64,000 bases of DNA, taken from the NCBI GenBank assembly GCA_018287875.1, contig JAGVVL010000002.1, positions 2,294,001-2,358,000 of the forward strand. Reading direction: 5' to 3'. Under the pieces are notes generated by a model. That model saw only the letters and a list, made by a program, of their open reading frames with translations, made no database searches and was not told the origin of the DNA. How positions within the stretch are numbered: position 1 is the first letter of the stretch; every line of letters starts with the position of its first letter. The translations under genes were made by a program, and so were the position numbers. This document shows, one piece after another, positions 1 through 11,846 of this stretch. This DNA is from Nigrospora sphaerica. Taxonomy: Eukaryota; Ascomycota; Sordariomycetes; Amphisphaeriales; Apiosporaceae.

Positions 1-406
1 AGTCTTGATACAACTTTTGAGAGGGCAAGGAAATGCCCGCTGCCTCCGTGACCCTCACTCGCGGTTCGATTCGCGAACGGATGCTGGCTGGCCGGGTGAG
101 TGGCTAATACTCGACTTCTGTTGACATCCAGCAACCAAGTACCTCCCATATCTGTCCAGTGTGTGGAAATAGTCAGGGCCTCTACACAGGGCAGTAAGTA
201 CTACTACTGTATAACCCACCACCGGCTGAGTTACCTAAGCAGGTGATCTTTAAGCAGCCTAATTTGGCCTCAAGTTTCGTGCTCTATGGTTAACAAGTTG
301 ATGTGGGTTTCCCAGAGCCGTGGGTGCTGGTTGTGGAGCTTATGCCATTCGACCAGTATACCCTGATATTAGTGATGAGAGCGGTACTTGAACAATTAGG
401 AATTTA

Positions 407-429
407 CCCCCCCCCCCCCCCCCCCCCCC
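407..429. repeat. poly-C homopolymer, 23 nt
   Basis: An uninterrupted run of 23 C follows aattta and is followed by ttcccc. The length may be uncertain because such runs are error-prone in sequencing. Confidence 0.9.
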
Positions 430-2330
430 TTCCCCGTCCGTGCCCACACGTTCAAGATGTTCTATACTGATGGACTTTGTTCGTGCCACGAGCTGCGCAA
501 GGCTTGGTGGCTCGGCACCGTGTGGCGTTGCTCGGCGGCGCGGGAAAGGCGGGCATCGGACATCTCAGTCTTGCGGATCAGGCATCAGGCGTGCATGAAG
601 AAAGCCATTCGGCCAGCCAGTCATGGCGGGGTTGAACTCAGGGTAGGCGGCTACGATCCTGACAAGCGGAGTTTGCGAAAATCCAGACAGGCACACTGCT
701 CGGCTGCGGGCGGAAGCAGACGCTACTGTGCGGTACGGATCTATCGTTGCTCGAGTGCGGAGGTCACACCGTTTGGCTGTCGGCACGCAAACAACCTACC
801 CTGGACACTGGGGTCCTGGGTAAGTTCCGCTCCATTACAGACGGGCTCTGGTGGCCCCGCCCTGATGTTCCTTTTTCGCCTTAGGCGGTTCGCCCGACGT
901 TCCGCGGACCCTCGTTGTTCTGTTTGTGTGCCCGTCCGTACGAGCACCTCGGGAACGACTGTCGGGGCTGGATGTTTCGGATGCGCCACGCCATCGGTTC
1001 ATCCTCGCCCTCTGATCATGGATGATTTCATCCAGTTTTAACGCACCCGGGGCACCGATCTAACCTACCATTCAGCCAAGGTACCCACCTACGTACCTAC
1101 CTACAACTGCCTACCTCACTAAGCACGCCAGCCCGGCTTGTCCACCATGGGACCTCGTCGCAACGCTTCCCACCCCAGCCAGCCCACGGGCCGGCCCAAT
1201 CTATTCTACAGCTACGGCGATGGCCGGAGCAGAACCGCTCGGTACGCCTGCCTAAAATAAGCTGAACGTGTTTCAACCGTACCCCCCATCTCTGCCCGTC
1301 GCACTGGTATGCATAAGCGAGTAGATGCGGCCGACCAATCCGGGATGGCAGGGCGACTCGCGGACGGGCGGGACTGGCCACCACCACGCCGACACTCCAG
1401 CGGCACTGCTGGATGAAAAAGGTGGGCGGGCGGGCGGCCTTCCAGTACGTACCCTTACCGGCACCACACGTCTGCCATTTCCGTTCCTCCAAGGGTACAT
1501 CTACACATGGACATTCAGGCACGATACCCGCCCTTGTTGGTTGAGCGGCGTTCCAGGAGGAAGGCTGGCCGGGGCTAAGGGACGGAGAAAGTCCCCCGGC
1601 CCCTGGTCCCTTGTACGGGAAGCGGCGCAGCACCAGGAAGGACGATGCGTAAGAACTTAGGTAACTACATAATACCTCTACGGATATGAGATGTGCAGAC
1701 GACGGGGGGGGGAAGGGGTTGAGAGAAGGGGGGGGTGGTCAAGCCCCATCCATCCATCCCCTCAATCGGTCCCATATGGCGCCCAGGGCATGGCGCCCTG
1801 GCACCCACGGGCTGGTCGGCTGTGCCAGGACTGCGGGAAACAGCCCGCAAAAGTGACCTGTGTACTTGGCCGCCCTGGCTAAGTACGTACAGCATACAAG
1901 TCCATTTATGGAACCCTGTATTATCATGGACGGAAAGGCGGGCTACCAAGCGGGCCGGCTCCAGCATGGACGATTGATTCGTGGACTGTCAGTCCGGGAC
2001 ACTACCGAAGGAGCCAGCTCATCTGACGCACAGTCCAGTCCAGCGCGAGTCTCAGTTGGTGTGTTCAGTGGCCGACTCGTTGCTGTGGCTGGGGCCGCTG
2101 CGATTGCGCCGCGAAAAGCGCCTACCATGGACGATTGGCATGCACGTAGGGCTTTCTCAACTGTTCTCCATACCTAGGAGGTGGGGTTGAGCGTGTGCGC
2201 GTGGGCACGCACTGACCGATGGCCCGGCTGACTGAGTGATCGAGGGAAGACGACATTGACGCCAGGCGATTGATGCTGGCAGCATGGGTGGGCAAGGTAC
2301 TTCTCTGTTCAAGGTAAAAATGAGAAGAGA

Positions 2331-2470
2331 ATGGAGCAGGCAGAGAGAGGGGGGGGAGGGGGAGAGAGAAGAGAGAGAGAGAGAAGGGGGGGGAAGAGGG
2401 ACAGAGAGGGCACGAGAGAAGGGGGAATGCTGGGTGGCGGGATGCCTGGGGCGAGAAGAGAAGGGGGGCC
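2331..2470. repeat. purine-rich GA tract
   Basis: The plus strand is almost entirely G and A, with imperfect gagaga and gggggg units. It is a low-complexity polypurine/polypyrimidine tract with no coding sense on either strand. Confidence 0.75.
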
Positions 2471-5400
2471 GAGGTCGACAGAGGACGACGTTTGGGTACC
2501 ACCTTACATTTTGTATACCTACCTTCCACACGGCACCATCACAGCTCCTCGGGCTACCCACGACTGCAACTGCAGCCGCTGCAGGAGCAGCAAAGTCAAC
2601 AAGATCCTACCGGCCAAGTCAATGGATGCAGACGGGCAATCTGTATCTGTCTGGAGTATGTGAACACCTATGGGGTACCTATGCAAGTGTGGGTGGGGCG
2701 GGTTGCCGACTGCGTGCCTCCCCTTCCGTCGACGCCATGTACTAAGTATCCACGTATGGAGGGAGTGTATATGTATTTACGTCTCACCCGTTCATGGATG
2801 CCTGCCTGCATCTGCGACTTGTAGAGTTGTACCGTGCAGCAGTCGTAGTACGACGGTTGCTTGCCGGCCTTGGCGAATGAGACAACCTTGCATCCATGGC
2901 CTGCATATGCGTGCGATGGCACCAGGGCTACCACACGACAGGATCCTCTATGTCCCCGGGCTCTCGACCGGGATTACTTGTTAAGGCTTGGGGTCGAACC
3001 TATGCCCGAAAATGGCCGTCCTTGGCGCTGGGAAGAAGGGCCCGATGCAGGCCCAGTCGTTCCGCCTGCTTGCGGGCATACTGGCCCCAACATCGCCGAG
3101 GGCAGGATGAGATATTTGTTAATTACCTCCTCTTTTTTCGACTGGGGTGCCTTTAGCTCAGCGCCTTTCCGCTAGGCAAAGACCTATTCGTCCTCCAGGT
3201 GGTATCGGACATTGGGGATAGGCGGGCAGTCGCAGCGCTTCACCAAGTTCAAGAGGAGGAGAGGACTGGAGGTCGACGGCCACGTAGCGTACGCCGATCC
3301 GTACGCGGGGGCGCTTGTAACTACATATCGACGCGACCCGTTCCCAGCCGTTTCCGCGGATTCGTCGCTCCTTGTTGTTTGCATGGCCTGCCCAGCCTTG
3401 CCTGGGCTACGGGTGGCCTCTTGATGTTGCCAGGTTGCTTTGCCCTGGCTCTCCTTGCGGAGCCCACACAACTCGGTCGCTTGCCGTGCAGGAAGCATGC
3501 AAGGCATGCCACCATCTCAAACAGGTGGGCAGAGATTCTTCCGCTAACTCCTGGCCGCAACCCCTTGCCCCCAACTACACCCCCCCTCCCTTCCGTTCTT
3601 CTATAACAGACTCTAGTTGGTTACTTCTCACTCGTGGGCTGGGGTGCCGGTAATCACATACCCGCAGCATAGAGCACAAGTAGAAGAGAGACGGGTATGT
3701 AACTACATACTGATCGCCCTTGCTTACGTCACAGCATTAGTTACTAGGCACATAGGTAAGGGTGAGATCGATATGCGGATAGACCGACACCCTTACACCA
3801 TTTAACGATGGCCCGGCGAGCCCCAAATTCGCATCTGCGATGAGTGGCGGCCACATGCAACAACGCGGCTTGGTCGCTGCGTGGCCCGAATGCCGTCATG
3901 GTTTGGATTACATGGCGGCCGACCCAGCCGAGGGCGCATTCGCCTACCCCTGCCCCATCATATTGACAGATGAAGGACCGGCGGTTTTTGTGTCCACATG
4001 CATCGCTGTCCGTGAAGGACGGGGCAGATGGCTGATAGCGAGGTGACGGCGTCGTCTGGCAGAGTACTGACCTCAATGCATCCATACCAAGGTACTTCTT
4101 GAAGATGAACGGGGGGGGGGGCAGGCAGGTCCATGCCAATCCGTCTCCAGCCCCGTCTCGATGTCGATGCCCTCGGCCAAATTCACGACTGGTCATGCTT
4201 GCGAGCCTTGTTGCTTGCCCGGGTTTGTAGCCGCATCAACCCAACGGGTGGAAGAGCATGGGTGGATGGGCCGCCCCACGGTAGTCCTGCGTACCTGGGT
4301 ATCCATAGTTTGGGGCGGGGGATGACCAGTAGCAAAGAATTGCTGGAGTCCAAGCGATCTTGGAAGCAATCCAAAACTAGATCTCCCGTGCGGTAGTAGT
4401 AGTATAAATTTCACATTGAGCAAAAAAGCCCACTTCGACACGTGGGTGACTACGAGAAACAAGAGCCGGGCAGCTAAGGTAGCAGGCGGGCGGGCGGCCA
4501 GCCACCCCCCCCCTCTCTTCCCAATAACCTCTTAAACGCGCCTGGGATGGAACCCACTGCAAGTCTGGGGGCAGGGTGCGGTGGTGCTAGGACAGGTACA
4601 GGGCCAAAAGTCGGTACGGTACGTACAAAGCCTGGACTCGCGGAGCTAAGAATAATGTGCAATGGGTTCGGTAGCTGTCTCTGGTCCCCAAGGTTTCACA
4701 GACCAGACAAAGGACCCGTCCATCCCAGCCCATGCGCCGCCACAGAACGAACGCCGCCTTCCAAGCCTCCTGCGCTGAGGGAGACGGACGATGGGACGAT
4801 TAGGAGGGGTGGGGGAGGGGGCCCTTTCGTCTGTATTATGGATGTCGGTTTGACGATGGTTATTGACGCATCCCGGAAAGCTTCCCTGGTGGAGGGGCAC
4901 GCCAACAAGCAGCAAGTGCTCGTGCAGAGCGACCTCACTCTAGCTGCCGGAGGGGGACCAGCAAGCGGGCTCCGGTATGGAGGCTTCAGTTCCTGTCTAT
5001 ACGCTCCGTTCCATACGGCGAGCTTGGCCTGATGGGAAAGGGGGCGCCGCCCATCCCGCTCGCTCAACTGTGGCGGCTGGATGCGCGCGGAACGCAAATC
5101 ATAAGCAATATGCAAAAGACGGCTCTTCTTACTACGGCTAAAACTCTCTCAGGGTATAGTAGGAGGTACGTAATGTCAACGCAGCATACTTACTTAGGGA
5201 TGAATGGATGTGACTAGCGCTGGGTCCGTGGCGTCTCCGCAATGCGATGGGACGATCTACAGATTCTGCGCACCATAACATGGAATGGGAGCCCAGCAAT
5301 AGCGGCTCACCTGACACGATGCCGGCCCACCAGCGACAGACAGACAGCACGCCCGGCTTTTGGGATGCGAGGCGCTTTGTTAGGCCATACGATGCACCGG

Positions 5401-5800
5401 CTCTCTCAAACCCTCCAGCACTTCTTTTGCCTCGCGCTTCCCTCTCGCCTTCCTTTGGCGCCCAACCCAAATCCCGTTGTTCGCCCCCCCCTTCCTCTCT
5501 CCATCTCTCTCCCCACGCCCCGGAAGCCACTCCGGCCGGGTGCATGCGGGCGAACGCGGCCCAACGTCTCATCATCCCTGGACAGGCAGAGCCCATCACA
5601 TCGACCTGTCGGTAGAACCTCACCACGCGCCTTTTCTAGTCAGCAAGACAGGGCGGCCGGGTAGGGCGGGGGGGGGGGCTTGGGCAAGGAAAGGAAGGGC
5701 ACGTGGAATGTAACGAAGGCGTCGGTTCAACCGTACTCTATAGAAGAAAAAACGGGACGACAAAAGAAGGAGCGCGTGTCTGTTACTTTGTAGGCAAGGA

Positions 5801-7571
5801 AGCTTCACGTTCGTAATCTACTTATATACATGTAGGCACAATGCATACATACAATTAGACGGGGGGCTCTTGACGATGACAGACAACGCCTGGCCGTCAC
5901 CAGCCTAGACCTGGCAGCCATTAGATGAATGTGTACCGACCGACAGACAGATGCGCAAGGGTGGCTTGCTGGGCCCGGGCTGGCTGGGCCGGGATGGGGA
6001 AGGGGCGTGTGCGTGGTAAAAGGGAAGGGCAGGCGCACCGAAGAGGAGGGTGCACGAGGGCGGCACGGCGGGTAGCGTGTTAGCCGTCTTGAGTAATGCG
6101 CGCTGCCCTGGTGTGTGGGAGCGTGATTCGGTGTGTCGACGCCTTGGGGGGGCCAGCTCGACGAGGGTAAATCCTCCGAACTGCGATAAGCGTTCCTCAG
6201 CTTATTAAAAGGTCTCCTCTTGCATCTTGGCGCCATGACGGGTGGGGTGGGTGGGCGGCTGGACGGAGCAGGGTGTAGCGTCGTCATATGTGTGGCACCG
6301 GTACCAAACATGCCCCCCCCCGGTCTGCACTTTGTGGGAGGGGTGGCCACGCCCCCAATCTGGAGCCTGTCTCGGGAACAGGGTGGCAGCCCAAGTATCC
6401 GCCCGTAGCTGCGAGGTAGCCAGCGCCCAGTTCGAGCCGCGGCCATTTCCGCTGGTACCTCCAACGGTCTACCGCCCGCCGGCCTGCTTAGAGTTGCAGG
6501 AAGGGCGGACTGGCGCCCGGGGGCATGGTGAACAGCCAGCACAGGCAGCACGGCCGTCTCTGCTGGGCGTCCGAACTGGCGCTGGCGGTCCCGTCTGCCC
6601 GTCCTGCTTCCCAGGTTCCATGCCCAGGGCCCAGCCAAGGTGCGCCGTCCCGCTGGCTGCCCCCCTCCTCTGTTTACCTCCGTCCTGCCTGCTGTCTGTT
6701 GCTGGCGGCTCTTGACGAGGGCGCTCCTGCGGTCGATCGCTTCCGCCTCCTCCGCTCGCCGCGCGAAGGTCTGTCCCGTTCCCCCCAGTCTTCCTTCTGC
6801 ACCGTCGCCCGTCGACCGAGGTCCCCGTCGCGCTCGCGACCGCTGCGTTGCCGGCATCTCGTACCGTACGCAGCCCGTCTCAATAGCCGGCTGGGAGGCT
6901 GACGCTTGGAAGCGGGTCCTGCTTCAGGGGTACTGGCTCCCCACACCTCCAGGTCTTGGGCCCAGAGTACTTGCTCGGTACCTCCGAGTACAACCCGATC
7001 TTCCCACCACGGCCGTGCTCCATAACCCAGAGGAATCAGCTTGAGAGAGCTGTCGCTTGTGAGTAGGTTACCTTACCCAGCACTCAAAGTCTCTCCTCGA
7101 AGAATTTCGCTTGATCCCCTTCCAGCCCGTTCTCTCCAAAACTCCTCACACCTCCTCCCCGGACCTGCTCAACCCGTCGCCGCCCAACCTTCACTTCCCT
7201 ACCCGAGGCTGGAGCTTTTGAAGATCCGGCCTTGTCATCGCGACACCATCCATTCTTCCCTAGCCTCTTGCTTGTAGCTGCTTGGTCGGGTCTGGGCGGG
7301 CTATCTCATCCTAGTCGCGCTGCGCCAGTTGGTGGGAAACGGTATACCCTGCTGCCACCGCGGCCCCGTCGTGACCATTCGGCCCCGAGTGGTCGCTTCA
7401 CCCACAGCCAACTTCTGCATACATTCATTGGCTCTTCCATCAATCCTTTCGTCGGTTTATGACTGCGCGACGCTGCGAGCTTACGCGACGCATTTTGATA
7501 TACCGTCCGAACGCCGCACCACGCCGTTGGGTCGGCCTCTACATCGGCTATAAGACCGCTTCACCACCACC
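5801..7571 (+). promoter_or_regulatory. upstream region and pyrimidine-rich leader of the Ssn6 gene
   Basis: From about 6600 to 7571 the plus strand is strongly C/T-rich, as is usual for promoters and 5' leaders of filamentous fungal genes. No competing gene is credible here. A 350-residue minus-strand frame (5805-6857) reads mostly as the complement of this low-complexity sequence. An ATG at 7459 opens a frame that overlaps the Ssn6 start codon in another phase, so it would be an overlapping upstream ORF if it lies in the mRNA. The transcript start is not visible. Confidence 0.5.
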
Positions 7572-10500
7572 ATGGCCGCGAACCATCACCACCCATCCCC
7601 TTCGATGGCCGTGCAAATGCACCACGGCCCCCAGGGGCCCCCGCCCCCCGGGTCGGTCCATTACGGCTCGGTGGCGCCGTCCCGCAACATCAGCACCGTT
7701 AACGAGGCCCTTTGGATGCAAATCGGTAAGTACACACGCGGCGCGCCCCCGTCATCGCCGTCGAGCTCGCCCAGCTGATCCGTGAACCTATAGGGAGTTT
7801 CTCTGAGCTACTCGGCAGTCTCGATGACGCTATGGCCGCCTACGAGCGCGCGCTGCACGCGAACCAAAACTCTATCCCCGCCATGAATGCCATCAGCCTC
7901 ATTCTCCGCACGCGCGAAGAGTTCCACAAGGCCGTGGAGTTTCTGCAGGCCATTCTCAAGATTGATGATAGGAACGGCGAGGTATGGGGCAGCCTCGGTG
8001 AGCGCCCCTGGTCCAATACCCTTCCCGGCTGCCATTGCAACTACTGACCCCTTCCATCCAGGCCACTGTTACCTCATGATGGACGATCTCCAGCAGGCGT
8101 ACGCCGCATACCAGTCAGCGCTGGTGAATCTGCCAAATCCCAAGGTTTGTCATGTTTCCGCCTCGATGACGTCGCACCGGCTCACAGTTCCTCAGGAGCC
8201 CAAACTCTGGTACGGCATCGGCATTCTGTACGACAGATACGGCTCCTTGGAGCATGCCGAGGAAGCTTTCTCTCAGGTTATGCAAATGCAGCCGGACTTC
8301 GAGAAGGCCAACGAGATCTACTTCCGTCTCGGCATAATCTACAAACAGCAAGGCAAATACCAGCAAAGTCTTGAGGCAAGCCATACCTACTGGAACAAGC
8401 CAAGACGCAAGTCACTAACTCCCTGCAGTGCTTCAAATACATCGTGTCCTCGCCACCGCCGCCTCTGACAGAGGAGGACATCTGGTTCCAGATCGGCCAT
8501 GTCCACGAACAGCAAAAAGACGTAAGTAGCCAACCGACACCATACGAAGAAGCGCTGTGCTAACATAGCGATGCCAGTACGACAACGCCAAGTCTGCGTA
8601 TGGACGAGTACTGGACCGTGATCCCAACCACGCCAAGGTCCTACAGCAGCTCGGTTGGCTGCATCACAACCAGAGCAGCAGCTTCCAGAGCCAGGAGCGC
8701 GCCATCGAGTACCTCGAGAAATCTGTCGCCGCGGGTAAGTTTTGGTTCAGCCTTACCGAACGTCACGGACAGCCTAGACTAATGCTCCCGTGCAGACAAC
8801 AGCGACGCTCAGAGCTGGTACCTGCTGGGTCGTTGCTACATGTCGCAGCAGAAATACCCCAAAGCGTATGAAGCCTACCAGCAGGCTGTCTACCGTGACG
8901 GCCGCAACCCCACCTTCTGGTGCTCCATTGGCGTCCTTTATTATCAGATAAACCAATACCGCGATGCGCTCGACGCCTATTCGCGCGCCATAAGACTGAA
9001 CCCTTACATCTCGGAAGTGTGGTACGACTTGGGCACTTTGGTAGGTCGTCTCTTCTCCCTGCTCATGGTACTGTGGCAGCCGTCCTAACCAAGCCTCAGT
9101 ACGAGTCTTGCAACAACCAGATCAATGATGCTCTTGATGCCTACCAAAGAGCCGCCGAGCTGGACCCCCAGAACCCGCACATCAAGGCTCGGTTGCAGCT
9201 CTTGCGGGCAGGCCAAAGCAGTGGTGTGGTGCCCGGCGGTCCGGCTCCTGTGCCGACCGATGTCAACCCTCAGTCTTACCAGGCGTCTGGCCCGCAGGCT
9301 CCTCAGTGGACCGGGGCCGCGACGGCTCCCCAGCAGCCTCAACCTGGCAGACCCCCTCTGGGGCCCGCTGGCGCGAACGGATGGACGCGGCTTTCTGAGA
9401 TCAACCCGCCACAGCCGGCTAACCCCTACGAGTCGCGGGAGCCCTTCCGGGGACCCGTGCCCCCCATGCCCCGCCAGCCCAGTCCCCGTCAAGAGCAGAT
9501 GAGACCGTACGGCGAGCAGCTCAGCGGCCGCCCTGGCCCTGCCATGACCCCGGGCCCCCCGGGACCAGTTCCGGGCCCGACTCCAGGGCCGGCACAGGGA
9601 CTCGGGCCGGCACCAGGGCCTGGCGGCCCTGCAACAGCAGCCCCTGCCCCCATCAGACGAGGCCCTTCACCCGGTCCTCACTACCCCCCTCCTGGGCAAG
9701 GTCAGCAGCCTCCGCCTCCAGCGGCGCAACAACCCCCAGGCCGAGTGACTAACACACCCTACACGCCGGGGACCTCGACGATGCCTCCGATTAACGGTCC
9801 TCCCAACGGTGCCCCCGCCCACACCCTCATGAGCTACTCGACCAGGTCGCCGCGTGCCGAGCCCCGGCCGCTGATGCACGACAACCGCATGCCGTCTCCC
9901 AAGTCGGCGTACCCCCAACATCAAGCGCCCCCTTACGCCCATCACCCCCCTGAGCCCAGCCCGGCTGGTCCCAGTAGTAGCATGGAAAACGGCGTGCCTC
10001 CGCCCCCAAAAGCGTCGATGGGCCCGGAGGGGCCCATGCATCGCGATGACCGACCCGCTTCGGTGGGCCCCAAGCGTATGCGCGAGTGGGAGGACGAGCC
10101 GTCGATCAAAAAGCCCGCTTCCGAAGAGAATCGGGCTCTAATCCACGACATGAGACACCGTCGTCCCTCTACCCCCCTGCGTGGCGGGCCCGAGCCGTAC
10201 CGCCGCAACTCCCCGGAGGCCCACCGATACGCTGATGAGCAACGCCGCATGGACGAGCAGCGTCGCGTCGACGAGCAGCGTCGAGTAGAAGACATGCGCC
10301 GCGCTGATGAACAGCAGCGCCATGCCAACGACCAGTACAACCCCTCTGAAGCGGCCCACCACCAGCCGGCGCACTCGATGCCCTCCAACCACCTCCCGCC
10401 GATGCAGTCAGGCCCCTCGCCGATGCAAGGTATCATTCACGACACACCGTCCCAGCCCGGCTCGGCGACGAAAGAGTACCCACCGCAGGACGAACGCAGC

Positions 10501-10737
10501 CGGGCGGAACACGGCCCCGCCTCGGGTCCTCCCCCGTCCACGGAGCCTGAGCGCGCTGCTCGCAAAATGGAAGTCGATGAGGACTATGATGACAGTGGCG
10601 AAGAAGAGAAGAAAGTGCCCGTCGGTGCACCGGCTTCGGGGCCCCCCTCGATTGCCGGCGAGATGAGGACCACGACACCGACCAGCGCCACGATAAACGG
10701 CATGGCGCCTCCTGCCAAAGCAGAGGGCGCGGCGTGA
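7572..10737 (+). CDS. ssn6: Ssn6/Cyc8-type general transcriptional corepressor (TPR protein)
   Basis: The gene has eight exons: 7572-7725, 7794-7997, 8062-8144, 8196-8375, 8429-8521, 8578-8734, 8796-9040 and 9100-10737. Joined, they encode 917 residues. The first seven exons plus the start of exon 8 carry a run of about ten tetratricopeptide repeats (roughly residues 45-400), with typical motifs such as LGWLHH, WYLLGRCY and ALDAYSRAIRLNP. The C-terminal half is Pro/Gly/Gln-rich and disordered, with a charged DEQRR-type repeat (about 10231-10320). In fungi Ssn6 acts in the nucleus with Tup1 (RcoA/RCO-1) and is recruited by DNA-binding repressors; the Neurospora homologue is rcm-1. The fourth intron (8376-8428) starts with GC rather than GT. 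The start ATG precedes a His/Pro-rich N-terminus and the conserved segment NEALWMQIG. Confidence 0.95.
8376..8428 (+). other. GC-AG intron in the Ssn6 gene
   Basis: The junction reads GAG|GCAAGC ... CTAAC ... CTGCAG|TGC. No nearby GT donor keeps the frame, and removing 8376-8428 restores the expected TPR sequence YQQSLECFKYIV. GCAAG is the usual form of the rare GC donor class. Confidence 0.85.
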
Positions 10738-11846
10738 TTTAATGCCCACGAAATACCAAAAGGAGGTGGTACTGGATTCTGGGCGCTGTTTGCCGTGCCG
10801 AGAAACTCATGACATACCCTTTCTCTTCTGTGCTTGTCGACACTTCGGTGTTTCCTTGCTCGCCCCATGTATATCTGGCGAAACCTCAAGATGACAAGTA
10901 TTTTTACGGAGCGCCTGCTTGGTGTTCTCGGAGGCTGGGGAGGGGGCATGATAGTTCCATCGCAGTCATTTCTCAATTCATCCAACTTGACAGGATTGCC
11001 GCTGCACAGCTATCGGACGCGTCGTAGCACTTGTCACATCCTTTGGCCCCTTATCGTAGTGCCGTTTTGCGCCATGAGAGAAGCTCGGTTACTCGTTGGC
11101 GACAGTACGAGTCGGCACTGTAAAATCGTTGTTTGATACATGTAGATGCATGGCGTTTGTCGTGGTAATGACATCCGTCTTGCCGCTGTTTCGTACCAAA
11201 ACGCATGACCGTGAACACTTGCCTTGTGCCCTACCCCCCTACGACCTGGACTGTATATCAATTGGAGAAGCTGGTGGCTGGTGCCCGCAGTGAATGTCTA
11301 CCTCCACGGAATGCTGCCGCTCGGAACAAGGGCGGCAGGGAATGAGATGTGCCATTCCACCGGCCCGTCCACGTCCAGGAGGCAGTGGGTAAGTAGCCCA
11401 GGGGTTAGGTATACAGCATTGGCAAATACAACTACATGACATCGGTCGGCCTATGATATAACAATAGGCCCTGGCTGCCTAGACTAGAGCCAGGGGGGTA
11501 TACGGGTAGGTAGCGATCCTGGCCTCCACCCTCAGGCCTGGCTTACCACAGATGGTCGGCTGAGCGCGGCCTGTCAGTCAAGTGGGACCGAGGCCATTCG
11601 GGGAACCTTACCCTAAGTTAGGTAAGCAGCGAGCCCGCCGGGTTTTGCCGTAGTTTTGCCGTGCGCGCCCACCGCCGGGTTTTTTTTCGACGCCCACCAC
11701 CCATTGATTGCGCCTACCCGCTCGCGGAAATTTTGATGCATTTCCCTTGAAGAGCTGGGTCTTGCCATAAAAATTACTCCTCTCCTCAATCATCCAACGT
11801 CTATCGACCCGGGCTGCACTCCTTGACGCCAGGAACAGTCTACAAC
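10738..11846. other. spacer: Ssn6 3' region and L3 promoter
   Basis: No gene was seen. The first part should hold the Ssn6 3' untranslated region. The last 250 bp hold the L3 promoter elements listed separately. Confidence 0.6.
11635..11683 (+). promoter_or_regulatory. paired repeats in the ribosomal protein L3 promoter
   Basis: CCGCCGGGTTTT occurs at 11635-11646 and again at 11672-11683. Between them TTTTGCCGT is present twice (11643-11651 and 11654-11662). The block lies about 160-210 bp before the L3 start codon. Paired G/C-T elements at this distance suggest factor binding sites for ribosomal-protein gene control; the factor is not known from the sequence. Confidence 0.5.

Larger units (their letters stand above)
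1..5800. other. gene-free spacer
   Basis: No reading frame here looks like a protein. The open frames are short, overlap on both strands, are rich in Arg/Pro/Gly/Ser, and show no recognisable domain or fungal intron structure. The stretch contains a poly-C run (407-429), a purine-rich block (about 2331-2470), scattered G runs (for example near 4108-4118) and many copies of short TACCTA/TAGGTA-type words. I saw no transposase or reverse transcriptase fragment. Unrecognised lineage-specific genes or noncoding RNAs cannot be excluded. Confidence 0.6.

Noticed and set aside
60..85. tRNA T-arm-like hairpin (GCGGTTCGATTCGC)
   Set aside because: Loop length is wrong for a tRNA and no other arm can be drawn upstream.
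5805..6857. 350-residue minus-strand ORF
   Set aside because: Low-complexity Arg/Pro/Ser text antisense to the pyrimidine-rich Ssn6 leader; no domain, and no sensible N-terminus.
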